64,000 bases of DNA, from the NCBI RefSeq assembly GCF_020519665.1, contig NZ_CP084703.1, forward strand, positions 310,001 to 374,000, given 5' to 3'. A model generated the notes under the pieces. It did not search any database, was not told the origin of the DNA, and saw only the letters and a list, made by a program, of their open reading frames with translations. Source of the stretch: Bacillus shivajii (GTDB taxonomy: Bacteria > Bacillota > Bacilli > Bacillales > Salisediminibacteriaceae). Every line of letters starts with the position of its first letter. Positions within the stretch are counted from its first letter, which is position 1. The position numbers and the translations under genes are program-made. Of this stretch, positions 49,926 through 59,440 are shown piece after piece.

Positions 49926-51332
49926 ATGAGCGAATCGATTAGAAAGCCTACTCTATTTGAAGTCATTATCGTACTAGGTTTATTTTTAGTTATTGCTTTT
50001 TCTTTTACGTCAACATTTGAATTACCTATTCAACTAGCACTCTTTATTTCACTTTTTATTGTGATTTTACTAGGTAAGAGATTAGGTTATAGTTATGAAA
50101 GTTTACAAGAAGCGATTAAAGCAGGGATCTCGAGGGGGCTCGACGCGGTACTTATTTTGATCGCTGTCGGTGCTCTTATCGGTACGTGGATTGCTGGAGG
50201 AATTGTTCCTAGTATCATTTACTTTGGTCTAGAAACGATTCATCCAAGTATTTTCTTGTTAGCAACATTAATTATTTGTTGTTTAACTTCTTTAGCAACT
50301 GGTACATCTTGGGGAACGGCAGGTACATCAGGAATTGCAATGGTTGCAATTGGTGAAGGGTTAGGAATTCCAATGCCAATGGTTGTAGGTGCGGTCCTAT
50401 CAGGAGCTTATTTCGGTGATAAGTTTTCACCTTTATCGGATAGTACGGTGTTAACCGCATCAATGTCAAAAGTCGATGTGATTGATCATATTCGTTCTAT
50501 GTTATATGTAAGTATACCTGCTTTTGTCGTCAGTGCAATTGCGTTTACAGTTGTTGGTTTTACAGTCATTGATGGTACGGTCGATCAACAGCGTATTAAC
50601 TCGATCCTGTCTTCGATGGATGACACATTTAATATTAGTTTGCTTATGCTTATTCCAGCAGCAATCGTTATTATATTACTCGCGATGAAAAAACCAGCTG
50701 TTCCGACGATTGCATTCGGTTCACTACTTGGCGTGATTTGGGCTGTGTTTTTCCAAAGTATGGATTTTGTCCCAGCACTTGAAACGTCTTATAACGGATT
50801 TACGATTGCATCAGGAAGTGAATTTTTAGATGACTTATTAAATCGTGGCGGTATTGTTAGCATGCTTGGTGGAATCGTTGTTATTTTATTAGGCCTTGGT
50901 TTTGGTGGGGTTTTAAACCATATTGGAGCCTTACAAGTCATTGTCGACTCCTTTACGAGGTTTATTACGAACACGGGCCGACTTTCTGTATCGACGTTAC
51001 TAACAGGATTTTTCGCCAATGTGTTTGGATGTGCGATGTACGTATCATTAATTTTAACGCCAAAAATTATGGAGAAAAATTATGATAAGTTAAAGGTTGA
51101 TCGTAAAGTGTTATCACGAAATACGGAAGTCGGAGGTACATTAACTTCTGGTATGGTTCCGTGGTCAGATAATGGAATATTTATGGTTGCCTTGTTTGGT
51201 GTTCCGACGCTAGCTTATCTACCATATATGTGGTTAAGCTTTGCGGCCATTTTCTTTGTCATCCTCTATGGATACACAGGTAAATTTATTTGGTACACAG
51301 AAGAAAATCAGGCAGAAGTAAAATCATCATAA
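49926..51332 (+). CDS. nhaC: NhaC-family Na+/H+ antiporter
   Basis: The protein has 468 residues from the ATG after ATAGGAGGGATAAA. About 11-12 helices are seen. Family signatures include LIAVGALIGTWIAGGIVPSI, TSLATGTSWGTAGTSGIAM, SGAYFGDKFSPLSDSTVL and GTLTSGMVPWSDNGIFM. NhaC was first described in alkaliphilic Bacillus, where it helps keep the cytoplasm neutral and low in sodium; related members exchange malate/lactate. The gene is monocistronic between two terminators. Confidence 0.9.
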   Translation: MSESIRKPTLFEVIIVLGLFLVIAFSFTSTFELPIQLALFISLFIVILLGKRLGYSYESLQEAIKAGISRGLDAVLILIAVGALIGTWIAGGIVPSIIYFGLETIHPSIFLLATLIICCLTSLATGTSWGTAGTSGIAMVAIGEGLGIPMPMVVGAVLSGAYFGDKFSPLSDSTVLTASMSKVDVIDHIRSMLYVSIPAFVVSAIAFTVVGFTVIDGTVDQQRINSILSSMDDTFNISLLMLIPAAIVIILLAMKKPAVPTIAFGSLLGVIWAVFFQSMDFVPALETSYNGFTIASGSEFLDDLLNRGGIVSMLGGIVVILLGLGFGGVLNHIGALQVIVDSFTRFITNTGRLSVSTLLTGFFANVFGCAMYVSLILTPKIMEKNYDKLKVDRKVLSRNTEVGGTLTSGMVPWSDNGIFMVALFGVPTLAYLPYMWLSFAAIFFVILYGYTGKFIWYTEENQAEVKSS

Positions 51333-51342
51333 AAATATAAAA

Positions 51343-51392
51343 AAGGCTGTCCCTCCTGCATGTAAAAACATCCAGGAAGGGCAGCTCTTTTG
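51343..51392. terminator. Hairpin terminator between convergent genes
   Basis: AAAGGCTGTCCCTCCTGCATGT folds, with mismatches, onto ACATCCAGGAAGGGCAGCTCTTT. It lies between nhaC and the converging LTA-synthase-like gene and could serve both. Confidence 0.8.
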
Positions 51393-51395
51393 CAT

Positions 51396-53228
51396 TTAGT
51401 CAAGAAACTGGAACAAGTCTCCGTATATAATCTTGTCAGAAAAATTTAGTTCACGAGCCCCTTGCTCTTTGAGTGGTTCGCAAGTAGCCAAACTTAACTC
51501 TTCGCCTGTTTCGTGGTCGAAACAGCGGTCATTTGAGTAAATGAGATCGTCTGTAATAACACTGCCATCACGTAATACTGTGAAATCGTTTCGGTTATAG
51601 GAGAATAGGTCAGAGCCAAACATTGTTTTATTTTCTTCAGAAATACCAAGTAAATTTAAAAGTGTTGGCATGACATCGATTTGCCCAGAGACGGTATCAA
51701 TGGTTTCTCCTTCCATACCAGGGATATGAACGATCAACGGTACACGCTCAAGCTTAATGGCTTCATACATATTAATTCTTTTATCTAGAAATTTACCTAG
51801 TTCACCATAATGACTGCTTGCAATGCCATAATGATCGCCGTACATGACGAGAACAGTATTTTCATATAAACCTTTTTCTTTCAACCCTTCAACGAGTACA
51901 CGCATCGCCTCATCAGTATATCTTACCGTTGGAAAATAACGGTTGACGATTTCACTGTCAGAATCGAACTCATCAATAAATTGATCTTCTTCATCTAGCT
52001 CATAAGGAAAATGGTTCGTTAATGTTAACATCGTTCCGTAAAAAGGCTGTGGTAACTCTTCAATAAACGCGAGCGACTGTTCAACAAAATCGATATCTTT
52101 CATTCCCCAACCGACAGAGTTCATGACTGAAATATTGTAATCACTGAATGAATAAATGTCTTCATACCCTAAATTCGGGTACATGACATCCCGGTTGTAA
52201 AATGATTGGTTGTTCGCATGAAATGTTGCTGTATGGTAACCGTGATTTAATAAAATTTCAGGGAGACCACGATATTCATTTTCATCATGAGTAAGGAAAA
52301 CAGCGCCTCGCCCTAACGGGTACAAGGAGGTATTAATGATAAACTCTGCATCAGATGTTTTCCCTTGACCCGTCTGATAATAAAAGTTTTCAAAGTAATA
52401 GCTCTCTTCAATGAGTTCATTTAAAAATGGAGTGATCTCCTCACCGTTTAATGTTTCACCGAAAACAAAACTTTCCACAGACTCGAGTGAAACGACGATG
52501 ACGTTCATGTCTTTAGCTGCTTCAAAGTAATTTAGGTTTGACATACCACGGTTTTCTTCTAAATATTCCTTAATCGATGACCAGTCATCTTCTTCAGAAA
52601 ACATCACTTGAGTAGTCGTTAGTGTATGAAGGTATGCATCATACAGATAAAAATTATAAATCCCGAGCGTTTGTATAAGTTGGTCGCGGTTAAACGAATA
52701 TTTTTGGTCAACGACCTTCAGTTGTGTGAGACCAACCGCAAGTAAAAGAAGTAAAATGATTGCTGGAAACTTTGCCTTGTTAAACTGGATCTTTGTAACA
52801 GTTAGCCATACTGGTTGCCTATAAATGAGAAATCCAAGTAGAGCAAGATCAATGAAGTAAAGGATATCGGCAATATGAATGAGCTCAAAAATGCTTGTGC
52901 TTAAATCTCCCATATTTGAACTCATAAGCAGCATCGGAAGTGTAATGATATCACTAAACTCGCGGTAATAAACAACGTTTGAGTACAAGATAACCGAAAG
53001 TACCATGCTTAACGCGAAGTAATAGAACAGTTGTGCTTTTGGTTTAAATAGTAAGCCAATGCTGTATATGGTAAATAAAAAAATCAATGGATTAAGTGCA
53101 AAAATGAGTGCTTCTAAAAATTGATTAATATTGATATGGAAAGTAGCTTCAGAAACGATAAACGTTTTCAACCAAATGACTGAAAGGAATAATAACATAA
53201 AACGATGGTTGCGGAAGAAGCTTTGCAA
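51396..53228 (-). CDS. Lipoteichoic acid synthase-family membrane sulfatase-fold protein
   Basis: The protein has 610 residues. Five N-terminal helices (about 1-190) are followed by an extracellular sulfatase-like domain. The catalytic Thr is near residue 291 in QTGQGKTSDAEF. Other metal or substrate motifs are NVIVVSLESVESFV, VMYGDHYGIASSHYGE and PLIVHIPGM. LtaS-type enzymes polymerise glycerol phosphate from phosphatidylglycerol on the outer membrane face. Bacillus carries several paralogues (LtaS, YfnI, YqgS, YvgJ), and which one this is cannot be told here. Confidence 0.9.
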   Translation of the reverse strand: MQSFFRNHRFMLLFLSVIWLKTFIVSEATFHININQFLEALIFALNPLIFLFTIYSIGLLFKPKAQLFYYFALSMVLSVILYSNVVYYREFSDIITLPMLLMSSNMGDLSTSIFELIHIADILYFIDLALLGFLIYRQPVWLTVTKIQFNKAKFPAIILLLLLAVGLTQLKVVDQKYSFNRDQLIQTLGIYNFYLYDAYLHTLTTTQVMFSEEDDWSSIKEYLEENRGMSNLNYFEAAKDMNVIVVSLESVESFVFGETLNGEEITPFLNELIEESYYFENFYYQTGQGKTSDAEFIINTSLYPLGRGAVFLTHDENEYRGLPEILLNHGYHTATFHANNQSFYNRDVMYPNLGYEDIYSFSDYNISVMNSVGWGMKDIDFVEQSLAFIEELPQPFYGTMLTLTNHFPYELDEEDQFIDEFDSDSEIVNRYFPTVRYTDEAMRVLVEGLKEKGLYENTVLVMYGDHYGIASSHYGELGKFLDKRINMYEAIKLERVPLIVHIPGMEGETIDTVSGQIDVMPTLLNLLGISEENKTMFGSDLFSYNRNDFTVLRDGSVITDDLIYSNDRCFDHETGEELSLATCEPLKEQGARELNFSDKIIYGDLFQFLD

Positions 53229-53480
53229 AAGGAATCACCACCTTACGTTGAAACGCATTTGAAGATATCGTAATACACGAAAGTTCGTATTTACAACGAA
53301 TATATAGTTTTTACATGATTTTGTAGTTTCTTAGGGAGAAGGAAAGAGGCTAGTCATCCTAAGCTCAACCCTATATGGTATATGTGTTGTTGGTGTATAA
53401 ACATTGGAGTTACAAAATATAATCGCCTCTTTTAAATATGTACATTCGAATTCCTTTTTAAAACCATATTTAGATGTTGG

Positions 53481-53939
53481 GTGGCAAGAACTTTACTTTT
53501 AGTTGCCATTGAAACAGGTAGACTTACCTTTTTGTTCGCAAACGAATGGCAACATTTACGTAATGAGCCCTTTTATGAAGCATCAGTTAGCACAGGGTCA
53601 AATGGCTGGTTTAGGCTAATGAAGTATGATGTGCGACACTTTGGGCCAACGATGGCTATGTTGTTTTTTCAAGAGCTTGCGAAGGTAAAGTTGTTACTTG
53701 GCCAACTCGGTTTCCTATCAATGTTTATTGCTCAAGAGTGGTTTACGATGGAGGAGGGTCCGGTAGAAGTGCAAAATGCATTAGGAACGTGGGGAAGTAT
53801 GTTGAGTGATACAAGGCAGTATATTCGAGATGAACCGTGGATTCCGCTCGTACCGGTAATAGCCATTACGTATGCGATGTTTACATTTCATCACTGTGCA
53901 TTATCGATCAAAACATTTTTTCGAAAATATGAGAGATGA
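53481..53939 (+). CDS. Uncharacterised protein with hydrophobic helices
   Basis: The frame is 152 residues from a GTG with only a weak GGGTG-like site before it, so the start is uncertain. Hydrophobic stretches lie near residues 50-75 (FGPTMAMLFFQELAKVKLLL) and 120-140 (IPLVPVIAITYAMFTFHHCAL). No family was recognised. A terminator follows directly, which supports a real transcript. Confidence 0.5.
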   Translation: MARTLLLVAIETGRLTFLFANEWQHLRNEPFYEASVSTGSNGWFRLMKYDVRHFGPTMAMLFFQELAKVKLLLGQLGFLSMFIAQEWFTMEEGPVEVQNALGTWGSMLSDTRQYIRDEPWIPLVPVIAITYAMFTFHHCALSIKTFFRKYER

Positions 53940-53942
53940 GAA

Positions 53943-53972
53943 AAGAGGCTGTCATGCACAGCCTCCTTTTAA
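53943..53972 (+). terminator. Intrinsic terminator
   Basis: AGAGGCTGT pairs with ACAGCCTCC/TTTT across a short loop, immediately downstream of the uncharacterised gene. Confidence 0.8.
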
Positions 53973-54068
53973 TGGGGAGACATTTACGTATGAAGACGAA
54001 CTTCAACTAGCGTTCACTTCCACAGGGGGTGAACGAGTTTAGACGAAGCTCCATTTAGTTAAAGGTAA

Positions 54069-55010
54069 TCATGTAGCAGATTCGAGTAATTTACGTCGTT
54101 CTTTCTTCGTTTCTGCTAACTTTTCGCTAATTTCCTTGTGGTCTGTATTTAACTTGTTCATCATCGTCACTACTTGGCTTTCGGCACGTTCGATTTGCTC
54201 TAATGAATCGGTGATTTTTCCGTGCACCATCCAGTCTACAATCAAACTATTAAAGAAGTAGTCAGCAAAAGTAAGGAAATTCCCAATATCTAAGTTTGCA
54301 TGAAAATGATCTTCTAAGTCTTGCAGTTCTTCTTGAAAATGGCGCAATTGCTTCTGAGCTTCATGTATATCATCCTTGGCCGTATCAAGGTGACTATGCT
54401 TGACCGCTGTTGTAATCATTCCGCCACCAAACATATCTAATGTTGACCAGCCTTTAGCTTTATTTAGTGAGTCGATAGCATTTTTTATTTCTTTTTGTGC
54501 AAATTGGCCTGCTTCAATTGCTTCCTCGTATTCGTTTTTCATCGATTGAAGCTCGGCCTCTTCTTCTGATAATGCGTACAACTCAATACTCCAAGGAGAG
54601 TTAGAATCATGGATTAAGTCTTCTTTCTCAGCCAATAGTCGTCGATATTCTCTACCCGAATCAGCAACAGTTTTTAATAATGACTCATATTCAGCAATTT
54701 CCTTTTCCAGATCTTCAACCGTTTCCTTCGCTTCTGTGTACTTGAGTTTTGCAGAGAGCACTGCTTGCTTTTCCTCATCAAGCTTTTCGAGCTTTCTTCC
54801 TGTCAGTGAATAAAAAACATTTGTTAATGAAAAACTCTCAAGACGCTCAACATCTTCTTTTTCTTTCTCCAACTGAGCTTTCAGTTTAGCGGCGTGATTT
54901 TTTTCTTCGATTAAAAAATGTTCCGCGCGCTTTAAATGATCTGTCCATTTTTGCTTTTTCCTCTGTTTTTCTTTTACAAGTTTTAGTTTTTCGTTCAAAT
55001 CAGTCAGCAT
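54069..55010 (-). CDS. Coiled-coil protein, unknown function
   Basis: The protein has 313 residues from the ATG after TAGGAGGGTGAG. Long heptad-rich Lys/Glu/Leu segments cover about residues 5-130 and 150-200, with a break at DMFGGGMITTAVKHSHLD (about residue 193). The helices then resume to the C-terminus. No membrane helix, nucleotide site or signal peptide is seen. The Gly-rich break between two coils is a feature of several uncharacterised Bacillus proteins. The gene stands alone on the minus strand. Confidence 0.75.
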   Translation of the reverse strand: MLTDLNEKLKLVKEKQRKKQKWTDHLKRAEHFLIEEKNHAAKLKAQLEKEKEDVERLESFSLTNVFYSLTGRKLEKLDEEKQAVLSAKLKYTEAKETVEDLEKEIAEYESLLKTVADSGREYRRLLAEKEDLIHDSNSPWSIELYALSEEEAELQSMKNEYEEAIEAGQFAQKEIKNAIDSLNKAKGWSTLDMFGGGMITTAVKHSHLDTAKDDIHEAQKQLRHFQEELQDLEDHFHANLDIGNFLTFADYFFNSLIVDWMVHGKITDSLEQIERAESQVVTMMNKLNTDHKEISEKLAETKKERRKLLESAT

Positions 55011-55155
55011 ATCTCACCCTCCTAACAATATATACGTTTCATCTACTTTATACGTTTCAACTTCTTGAGAGGTTGGTTGGGTGGCAATAAGAAGGAAAAC
55101 TTTTTCAACGGTAGAATAAGGTGTAAAAGAGGACTGGTTGAAAAGGTGGGAGAGG

Positions 55156-55548
55156 ATGAAACGGTTAAGAGGAGAAGTGGTTAGTGGATATGGGAATTTT
55201 TCTTATTGGATTGAAAAACTTAGTTCTTTCTATAAGAAAAAAACAGGAATGGTTCTCTTTCCTGGTACTTTAAATATCAAACTCAAAGAACCTTATGATT
55301 TACCAAGTGATTCAATAAGGTTGGAGCGAGAAGAATATGGTGGAGAAGTATCTGTTAGTTTGCAAGAGTGTAGAATATTCAATAGAAGAGCATTTATACT
55401 TCGGACCGATAAAAATGCATCGGGGCAAGGGGGGCACCCAAGAACAATTATCGAAATCGCAACAGACGTGAAATTAAGAGACACATACAACCTTAAGGAC
55501 GGCGATGTCGTAGAAGTTCAAGTTCAATTCATGAAAGAGGAAGAGTGA
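55156..55548 (+). CDS. DUF120 / archaeal-type CTP-dependent riboflavin kinase homologue
   Basis: The start is the ATG after AAAGGTGGGAGAGG; 130 residues. The fold pattern fits DUF120: RGEVVSGYGNFSYWI, GMVLFPGTLNIKLKEPYDLP, then a His-Pro before IIEIATDVKLRDTYNLKDGDVVEVQV. In archaea this family (RibK) makes FMN from riboflavin using CTP. Bacteria normally use RibF, so this may be a second FMN-forming enzyme or a relative with another substrate. No helix-turn-helix is fused, unlike in many archaea. Confidence 0.72.
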   Translation: MKRLRGEVVSGYGNFSYWIEKLSSFYKKKTGMVLFPGTLNIKLKEPYDLPSDSIRLEREEYGGEVSVSLQECRIFNRRAFILRTDKNASGQGGHPRTIIEIATDVKLRDTYNLKDGDVVEVQVQFMKEEE

Positions 55549-55563
55549 AAACCTTTTTCCTTA

Positions 55564-55592
55564 ATCCCCAGGTGGTAGATACCTGGGGGATT
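55564..55592. terminator. Hairpin after the DUF120 gene
   Basis: AATCCCCAGGT pairs with ACCTGGGGGATT (one bulged base) across GGTAGAT. The following T-run is weak. It resembles the outer arms of the palindrome at 30591 (ACCCCAGGT). Confidence 0.65.
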
Positions 55593-55604
55593 CAGTTATT
55601 GTGT

Positions 55605-55645
55605 GAAGAGGTACGGACTAAACAAACGTTTGTTTAACTTTTTTC
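55605..55645. repeat. Conserved palindromic block, copy 3
   Basis: GAAGAGGTACGGAC, then TAAACAAACGTTTGTTTA (55619-55636), then ACTTTTTTCC. It is nearly identical to copy 1 at 18012 over about 40 bp. Confidence 0.87.
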
Positions 55646-55810
55646 CGATAAGATAAGTGGAGGTTCAGCCAATTTCGATAGACATAGGTTGCTGTATATG
55701 GTCAGTTGTCGAATTATCTGAGTTAGAAATTAGATTGAGGGAAGGTAATTTTGTTTGATGTGAGAGGAAAAGTAGTGTATTCAGAGGGGGGTAGGAGTAG
55801 GTGTTGAATC

Positions 55811-55890
55811 CACATGAGAAGAAATGATAGCACATGAGAGAGGATGATCGCACGCAAGAAGTAATCATTCCACGTAAGAAGCCAAACGAA
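55811..55890. repeat. Four degenerate 20-bp tandem units
   Basis: Units at 55811, 55831, 55851 and 55871 start CACATGAGAAG, CACATGAGAGA, CACGCAAGAAG and CACGTAAGAAG, with exact 20-bp steps. The pattern CAC-G/A-T/C-AAGA recalls the CGCAAGTAA motif of the array at 38521. Confidence 0.75.
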
Positions 55891-55912
55891 GAAGAAATGA
55901 TACAATTACTCA

Positions 55913-55945
55913 AAGAAAAGCACTGGACACAATAATCCAGTGCGT
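55913..55945 (-). terminator. Terminator of the ABC exporter operon
   Basis: On the minus strand GCACTGGA pairs with TCCAGTGC and is followed by TTTTCTTT. It lies just after the permease stop. Confidence 0.85.
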
Positions 55946-55961
55946 TTAACCCTTTATCAAC

Positions 55962-57572
55962 TTACATATCTATGTCACGTTTTGTAAATGCAGTTATACC
56001 GACAATCATTAATCCAATAGCAATTGCAGTTAAGCTAAGTAACGGCGTAATCACTAAATCTTCAGCAGGTATTCTTGAGATGTGCTCGTATGGTGACAAA
56101 TTCATGACCCATTCAGGCAACTGTAAAGCGCCACCTAAATAGACGACGAAAAATGCGTAAATAACTACTGCCCAACTAAATGCTGCTTTTTTAGGCCACA
56201 GACCAAACAGTGCCACTCCTAAACCGATTGCTACCCATAAAGCAGGAGCAAAAGCTAACCCTGCGATCGTCAAGTCAAGTAGATAACTAGAATCGTTCAT
56301 ACTTTGACTTCCCGTGATCCCCATGCCAAAGCCTGCCATAAATAATAAGAAAACACTGCCAAGTAAGGCGATGACTAAATAACTTCCTAACAGGCGAGTT
56401 CGCGCTAATGCCCCTGAAAGGAGTGGTTCAATACGCCCGGCTTTTTCTTCACCACGAAGCTTTAATAAACTTAGTAAAGCAGGGATCGCGGCAACCATTG
56501 CTGAAACAGAGATAAACATTGCGGCAAAACTATCAGCAATCACTCCATCTTCCATTTGAGGAAGCATTTCATTGAGCGTATCTTCCATTGAAGCCATCAT
56601 TTCTTCAGCTTCTCCAAGAAAGGCCCCATAAGACATTCCGAATATTAATAAGGCAAAACTCCAAATGATCAAACTCGTTCTTTGTAATCGATAAGCAAGA
56701 CCGATTGGGTTCGTCAATAATGAAGTGGCATGAGCGCGTCCTTGGCGAGGGCGGATCATTCCGCCTCCAACATCTCGCATTGTACTTAACTTATAAGCTA
56801 TTAAGGTAAAAATAATTGTGAAAGAAAAACTAGGCAATAATGGTGACCAATCATTGTCAACAAACGCTGCCGTTTGTTGTGCCCAGCCAATTGGCGTAAG
56901 CCATGATAAGAGACTGTTATCAATGTCACCAACAGCACGTAAAGTAAAGGCTACGGCGATCATTCCAGTACCGAATCCCGTCGCTCCACGAGCAGTTTCC
57001 ATGAGTTGAACGAAAAAAATCGCAATGGCAGCAAAAATAAAGCCGATCGAAGCTAATGCAACACTAAATAAAAACGAACCTTCCCAAGTGACGGATTCGT
57101 ACCCTAATCCCCCCATGCTAAGAGCTAAAACTAGCGCAAGAACGATATTCAACCCAAGTACGAGGATGAGTGCTGCAGTAGTATTCGCATGTCTTCCTGT
57201 AACAGAAGCTCGAATTAACTCAGCCCGCCCAGTTTCTTCTTCTTTACGCGTATGACGGACGATGAAGAGGACACTCATTAAAGCGACAACAATTCCAGCC
57301 ATCCCAATCATTTGGTGTGAGATCATCGCACCAACAGTATAATTCTCTAAATAAAGGTCAGGACCTGAAAGTGCAATCGCAGCGGGATTTGTCATCGTCA
57401 TGGCCATTGTTTGTCGTTCAGCATCAGTTACATATAACTCTTCAAAACTAATGAGTGAGATAACAATGCTAAGAGTGATGGCTATGATCCAAATGGGTAT
57501 TCGAATACGATCTCTACGCAACATGAAACGGAGCATCGTACCAGTTCCAGTAAAGGTTTGCTCTTTACTCAC
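55962..57572 (-). CDS. ABC-2-type exporter permease (LtrABC/tetronasin-resistance-like)
   Basis: The likely start is the GTG after AAGGAGGTGACAAAG, giving 536 residues and overlapping the ATPase gene by 8 bp. About 12 helices form two related halves, each beginning with an amphipathic stretch ([20 protein letters not shown] and [20 protein letters not shown]). The family works with one ATPase dimer to expel polyketides, lipids or antimicrobial compounds. The whole unit is under the TetR regulator encoded just upstream. Confidence 0.87.
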   Translation of the reverse strand: MSKEQTFTGTGTMLRFMLRRDRIRIPIWIIAITLSIVISLISFEELYVTDAERQTMAMTMTNPAAIALSGPDLYLENYTVGAMISHQMIGMAGIVVALMSVLFIVRHTRKEEETGRAELIRASVTGRHANTTAALILVLGLNIVLALVLALSMGGLGYESVTWEGSFLFSVALASIGFIFAAIAIFFVQLMETARGATGFGTGMIAVAFTLRAVGDIDNSLLSWLTPIGWAQQTAAFVDNDWSPLLPSFSFTIIFTLIAYKLSTMRDVGGGMIRPRQGRAHATSLLTNPIGLAYRLQRTSLIIWSFALLIFGMSYGAFLGEAEEMMASMEDTLNEMLPQMEDGVIADSFAAMFISVSAMVAAIPALLSLLKLRGEEKAGRIEPLLSGALARTRLLGSYLVIALLGSVFLLFMAGFGMGITGSQSMNDSSYLLDLTIAGLAFAPALWVAIGLGVALFGLWPKKAAFSWAVVIYAFFVVYLGGALQLPEWVMNLSPYEHISRIPAEDLVITPLLSLTAIAIGLMIVGITAFTKRDIDM

Positions 57573-58488
57573 CTTTGTCACCTCCTTGCGTGTCACCATC
57601 TTTACTTTCTGAATCACCGTAATGGCGCATGAACAATTCTTCTAATGTAGGAGGCGTACTCGTTAAATTTTTCACCTCAAATTGTGTTAAATGTTGCAAA
57701 GTATTACCCATTTGAGAGGTTTCTACTTGGAACTTTGCCTCACGATCATTCAATTCAAGGTTATGGATGCCAGATAACGTATCAATACCTGTGATTTCTT
57801 TTTCTGTCTCAACCGTAACGAATGTACGAGTTAAATGGCGAAGCTCATCTAATGATCCAGATTCTACGATTTTTCCTTCGCGAATAATTGCAACGCGGTC
57901 ACATAACTTTTCTACTTCGGCTAAGATGTGGCTTGAAAGTAAAACTGTTTTTCCACGAGCTTTTACTTCTGCTACGCATTCTTGGAAGACTGCTTCCATC
58001 AATGGGTCAAGTCCCGAAGTAGGCTCATCTAAAATAAATAAATCAGAATCAGAAGCAAAGGCAGAAACTAATGCTACTTTTTGTCTGTTTCCTTTGGAAT
58101 ACGTACCACACTTTTTGGTTGGGTCAAGGTTAAAACGCTCAATTAACTCTTTGCGACGTTGTTGATTAACTTCTCCCCGTAGTCGTGCTAATAAGTCGAT
58201 CGCCTCGCCACCTGTTAAATTGGGCCATAAGTTAACGTCTCCTGGTACGTAAGAGATTTTACGGTGTAATTCAACAGCATTTTTCCAAGGGTCTTTGCCA
58301 AACATTGATATTTGTCCACTTGATTTTTGAAGGAGACCAAGCAAAATCCGAATTGTTGTCGACTTACCAGCACCATTTGGTCCGATAAAACCGAGAACTT
58401 CCCCTTCTCGCACGTCTAAATCAAGCCCGTCAAGCGCTCTTACCTTGCCATAATGCTTTGTAACTCCCGTCATGTTAATTAATGACAT
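57565..58488 (-). CDS. ABC transporter ATP-binding protein
   Basis: The protein has 307 residues from the ATG after GTGGGGTGGAG. Walker A is GPNGAGKST, the signature region is [21 protein letters not shown], Walker B is [14 protein letters not shown] and the switch His is in [13 protein letters not shown]. The signature SKGNRQK deviates from LSGGQ, as often seen in this subfamily. A C-terminal extension (about residues 220-300) is typical of drug-exporter ATPases. It pairs with the overlapping permease. Confidence 0.92.
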   Translation of the reverse strand: MSLINMTGVTKHYGKVRALDGLDLDVREGEVLGFIGPNGAGKSTTIRILLGLLQKSSGQISMFGKDPWKNAVELHRKISYVPGDVNLWPNLTGGEAIDLLARLRGEVNQQRRKELIERFNLDPTKKCGTYSKGNRQKVALVSAFASDSDLFILDEPTSGLDPLMEAVFQECVAEVKARGKTVLLSSHILAEVEKLCDRVAIIREGKIVESGSLDELRHLTRTFVTVETEKEITGIDTLSGIHNLELNDREAKFQVETSQMGNTLQHLTQFEVKNLTSTPPTLEELFMRHYGDSESKDGDTQGGDKGE

Positions 58489-58502
58489 TTTCTCCACCCC
58501 AC

Positions 58503-59135
58503 TTATTTATAAAAAGCTTTTTTTAATACTTCTAGATACTCGTCAAATTCTTTATGAAGCAGATCGAACTCTTCTAGGGTGAACGTTTTTCCTTTTAGTT
58601 TTCGTTCGTTTTCATTTCGATAGCCATCGAGTGCCCACGTAATGAGCTGTAATGCTTTCTCTACATCGAGATCGTCTTTAAAAAGAGTCGTATCAATGTT
58701 TTCGTAAATTCTACCAATCCCTTTTTTCTCTAGTGTTTGTCTACGTTCGTGTAATGCGTTGATTAGTTCACTTGAATTTGATGAAAAGGCTACAAGGATG
58801 AAATCGGACAAATAGGGGTATTTTGCCATCATCCTTTTTTTCAACAAGGCTGCGTCTCTAAATCGTTTAATGATATCCCCTTCGGTTGTATCAATTTTGT
58901 CTATATATTCTTTGTCACTGATGTCAATGCAGTGGTCGAGCAAAAATAAGAAGAGATCCTTCTTACTATTGAAGTAGTGAAACAACGTTCCTTTTCCGAT
59001 ACCAGCTCGTTTAACAATCGCGTTTGTTGATGCTTGTTCATAACCCTTTTGAATAAACTCTTCAAAAGCGGCGTTCATAATGCGCTGTTTTTTTTCTGCT
59101 GCTAGTTTGTGAAATGGTGAGTTAATACGTGCCAT
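58503..59135 (-). CDS. TetR-family repressor of the ABC exporter
   Basis: The protein has 210 residues. The DNA-binding domain reads [23 protein letters not shown], then [25 protein letters not shown]. The C-terminal ligand domain is helical. It is the first gene of the exporter operon, 14 bp before the ATPase start. Two GACC-N4-GGTC palindromes lie 20-70 bp upstream, so it very likely represses its own operon until a drug or lipid ligand binds. Confidence 0.88.
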   Translation of the reverse strand: MARINSPFHKLAAEKKQRIMNAAFEEFIQKGYEQASTNAIVKRAGIGKGTLFHYFNSKKDLFLFLLDHCIDISDKEYIDKIDTTEGDIIKRFRDAALLKKRMMAKYPYLSDFILVAFSSNSSELINALHERRQTLEKKGIGRIYENIDTTLFKDDLDVEKALQLITWALDGYRNENERKLKGKTFTLEEFDLLHKEFDEYLEVLKKAFYK

Positions 59136-59154
59136 CCTCCTTTACCTAAAGCGT

Positions 59155-59206
59155 GTTGACCACATGGTCAACACTATGTTAACACCGTATCGACCGGGTG
59201 GTCAAT
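59155..59206 (-). promoter_or_regulatory. Two TetR operators in the exporter promoter
   Basis: GTTGACCACATGGTCAAC (59155-59172) is a perfect palindrome. ATCGACCGGGTGGTCAAT (59189-59206) is a near match with the same GACC-N4-GGTC spacing. A minus-strand TTGACC and a TAACAT box about 18 bp apart lie within the same stretch. Confidence 0.82.
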
Positions 59207-59440
59207 ACAATTTATAAAAAGTTTCCATAAGGAATGTGTCTTATGGATCAGATAACTTCGTAGTAATTCGATATTCATATTTATTTACAAAAAATTAGGG
59301 AAATAAGTTTTATACTGTAAATATAAGGGAATGTGTAACTTGTGTACTTATAGAGTCGACAATAGGTTAAGCCATTTGAAGGTGAGTTCTCGAGAAAAAA
59401 ATGCAAATCCATGATTTTATAATAAGGGGAGGATTATTGC

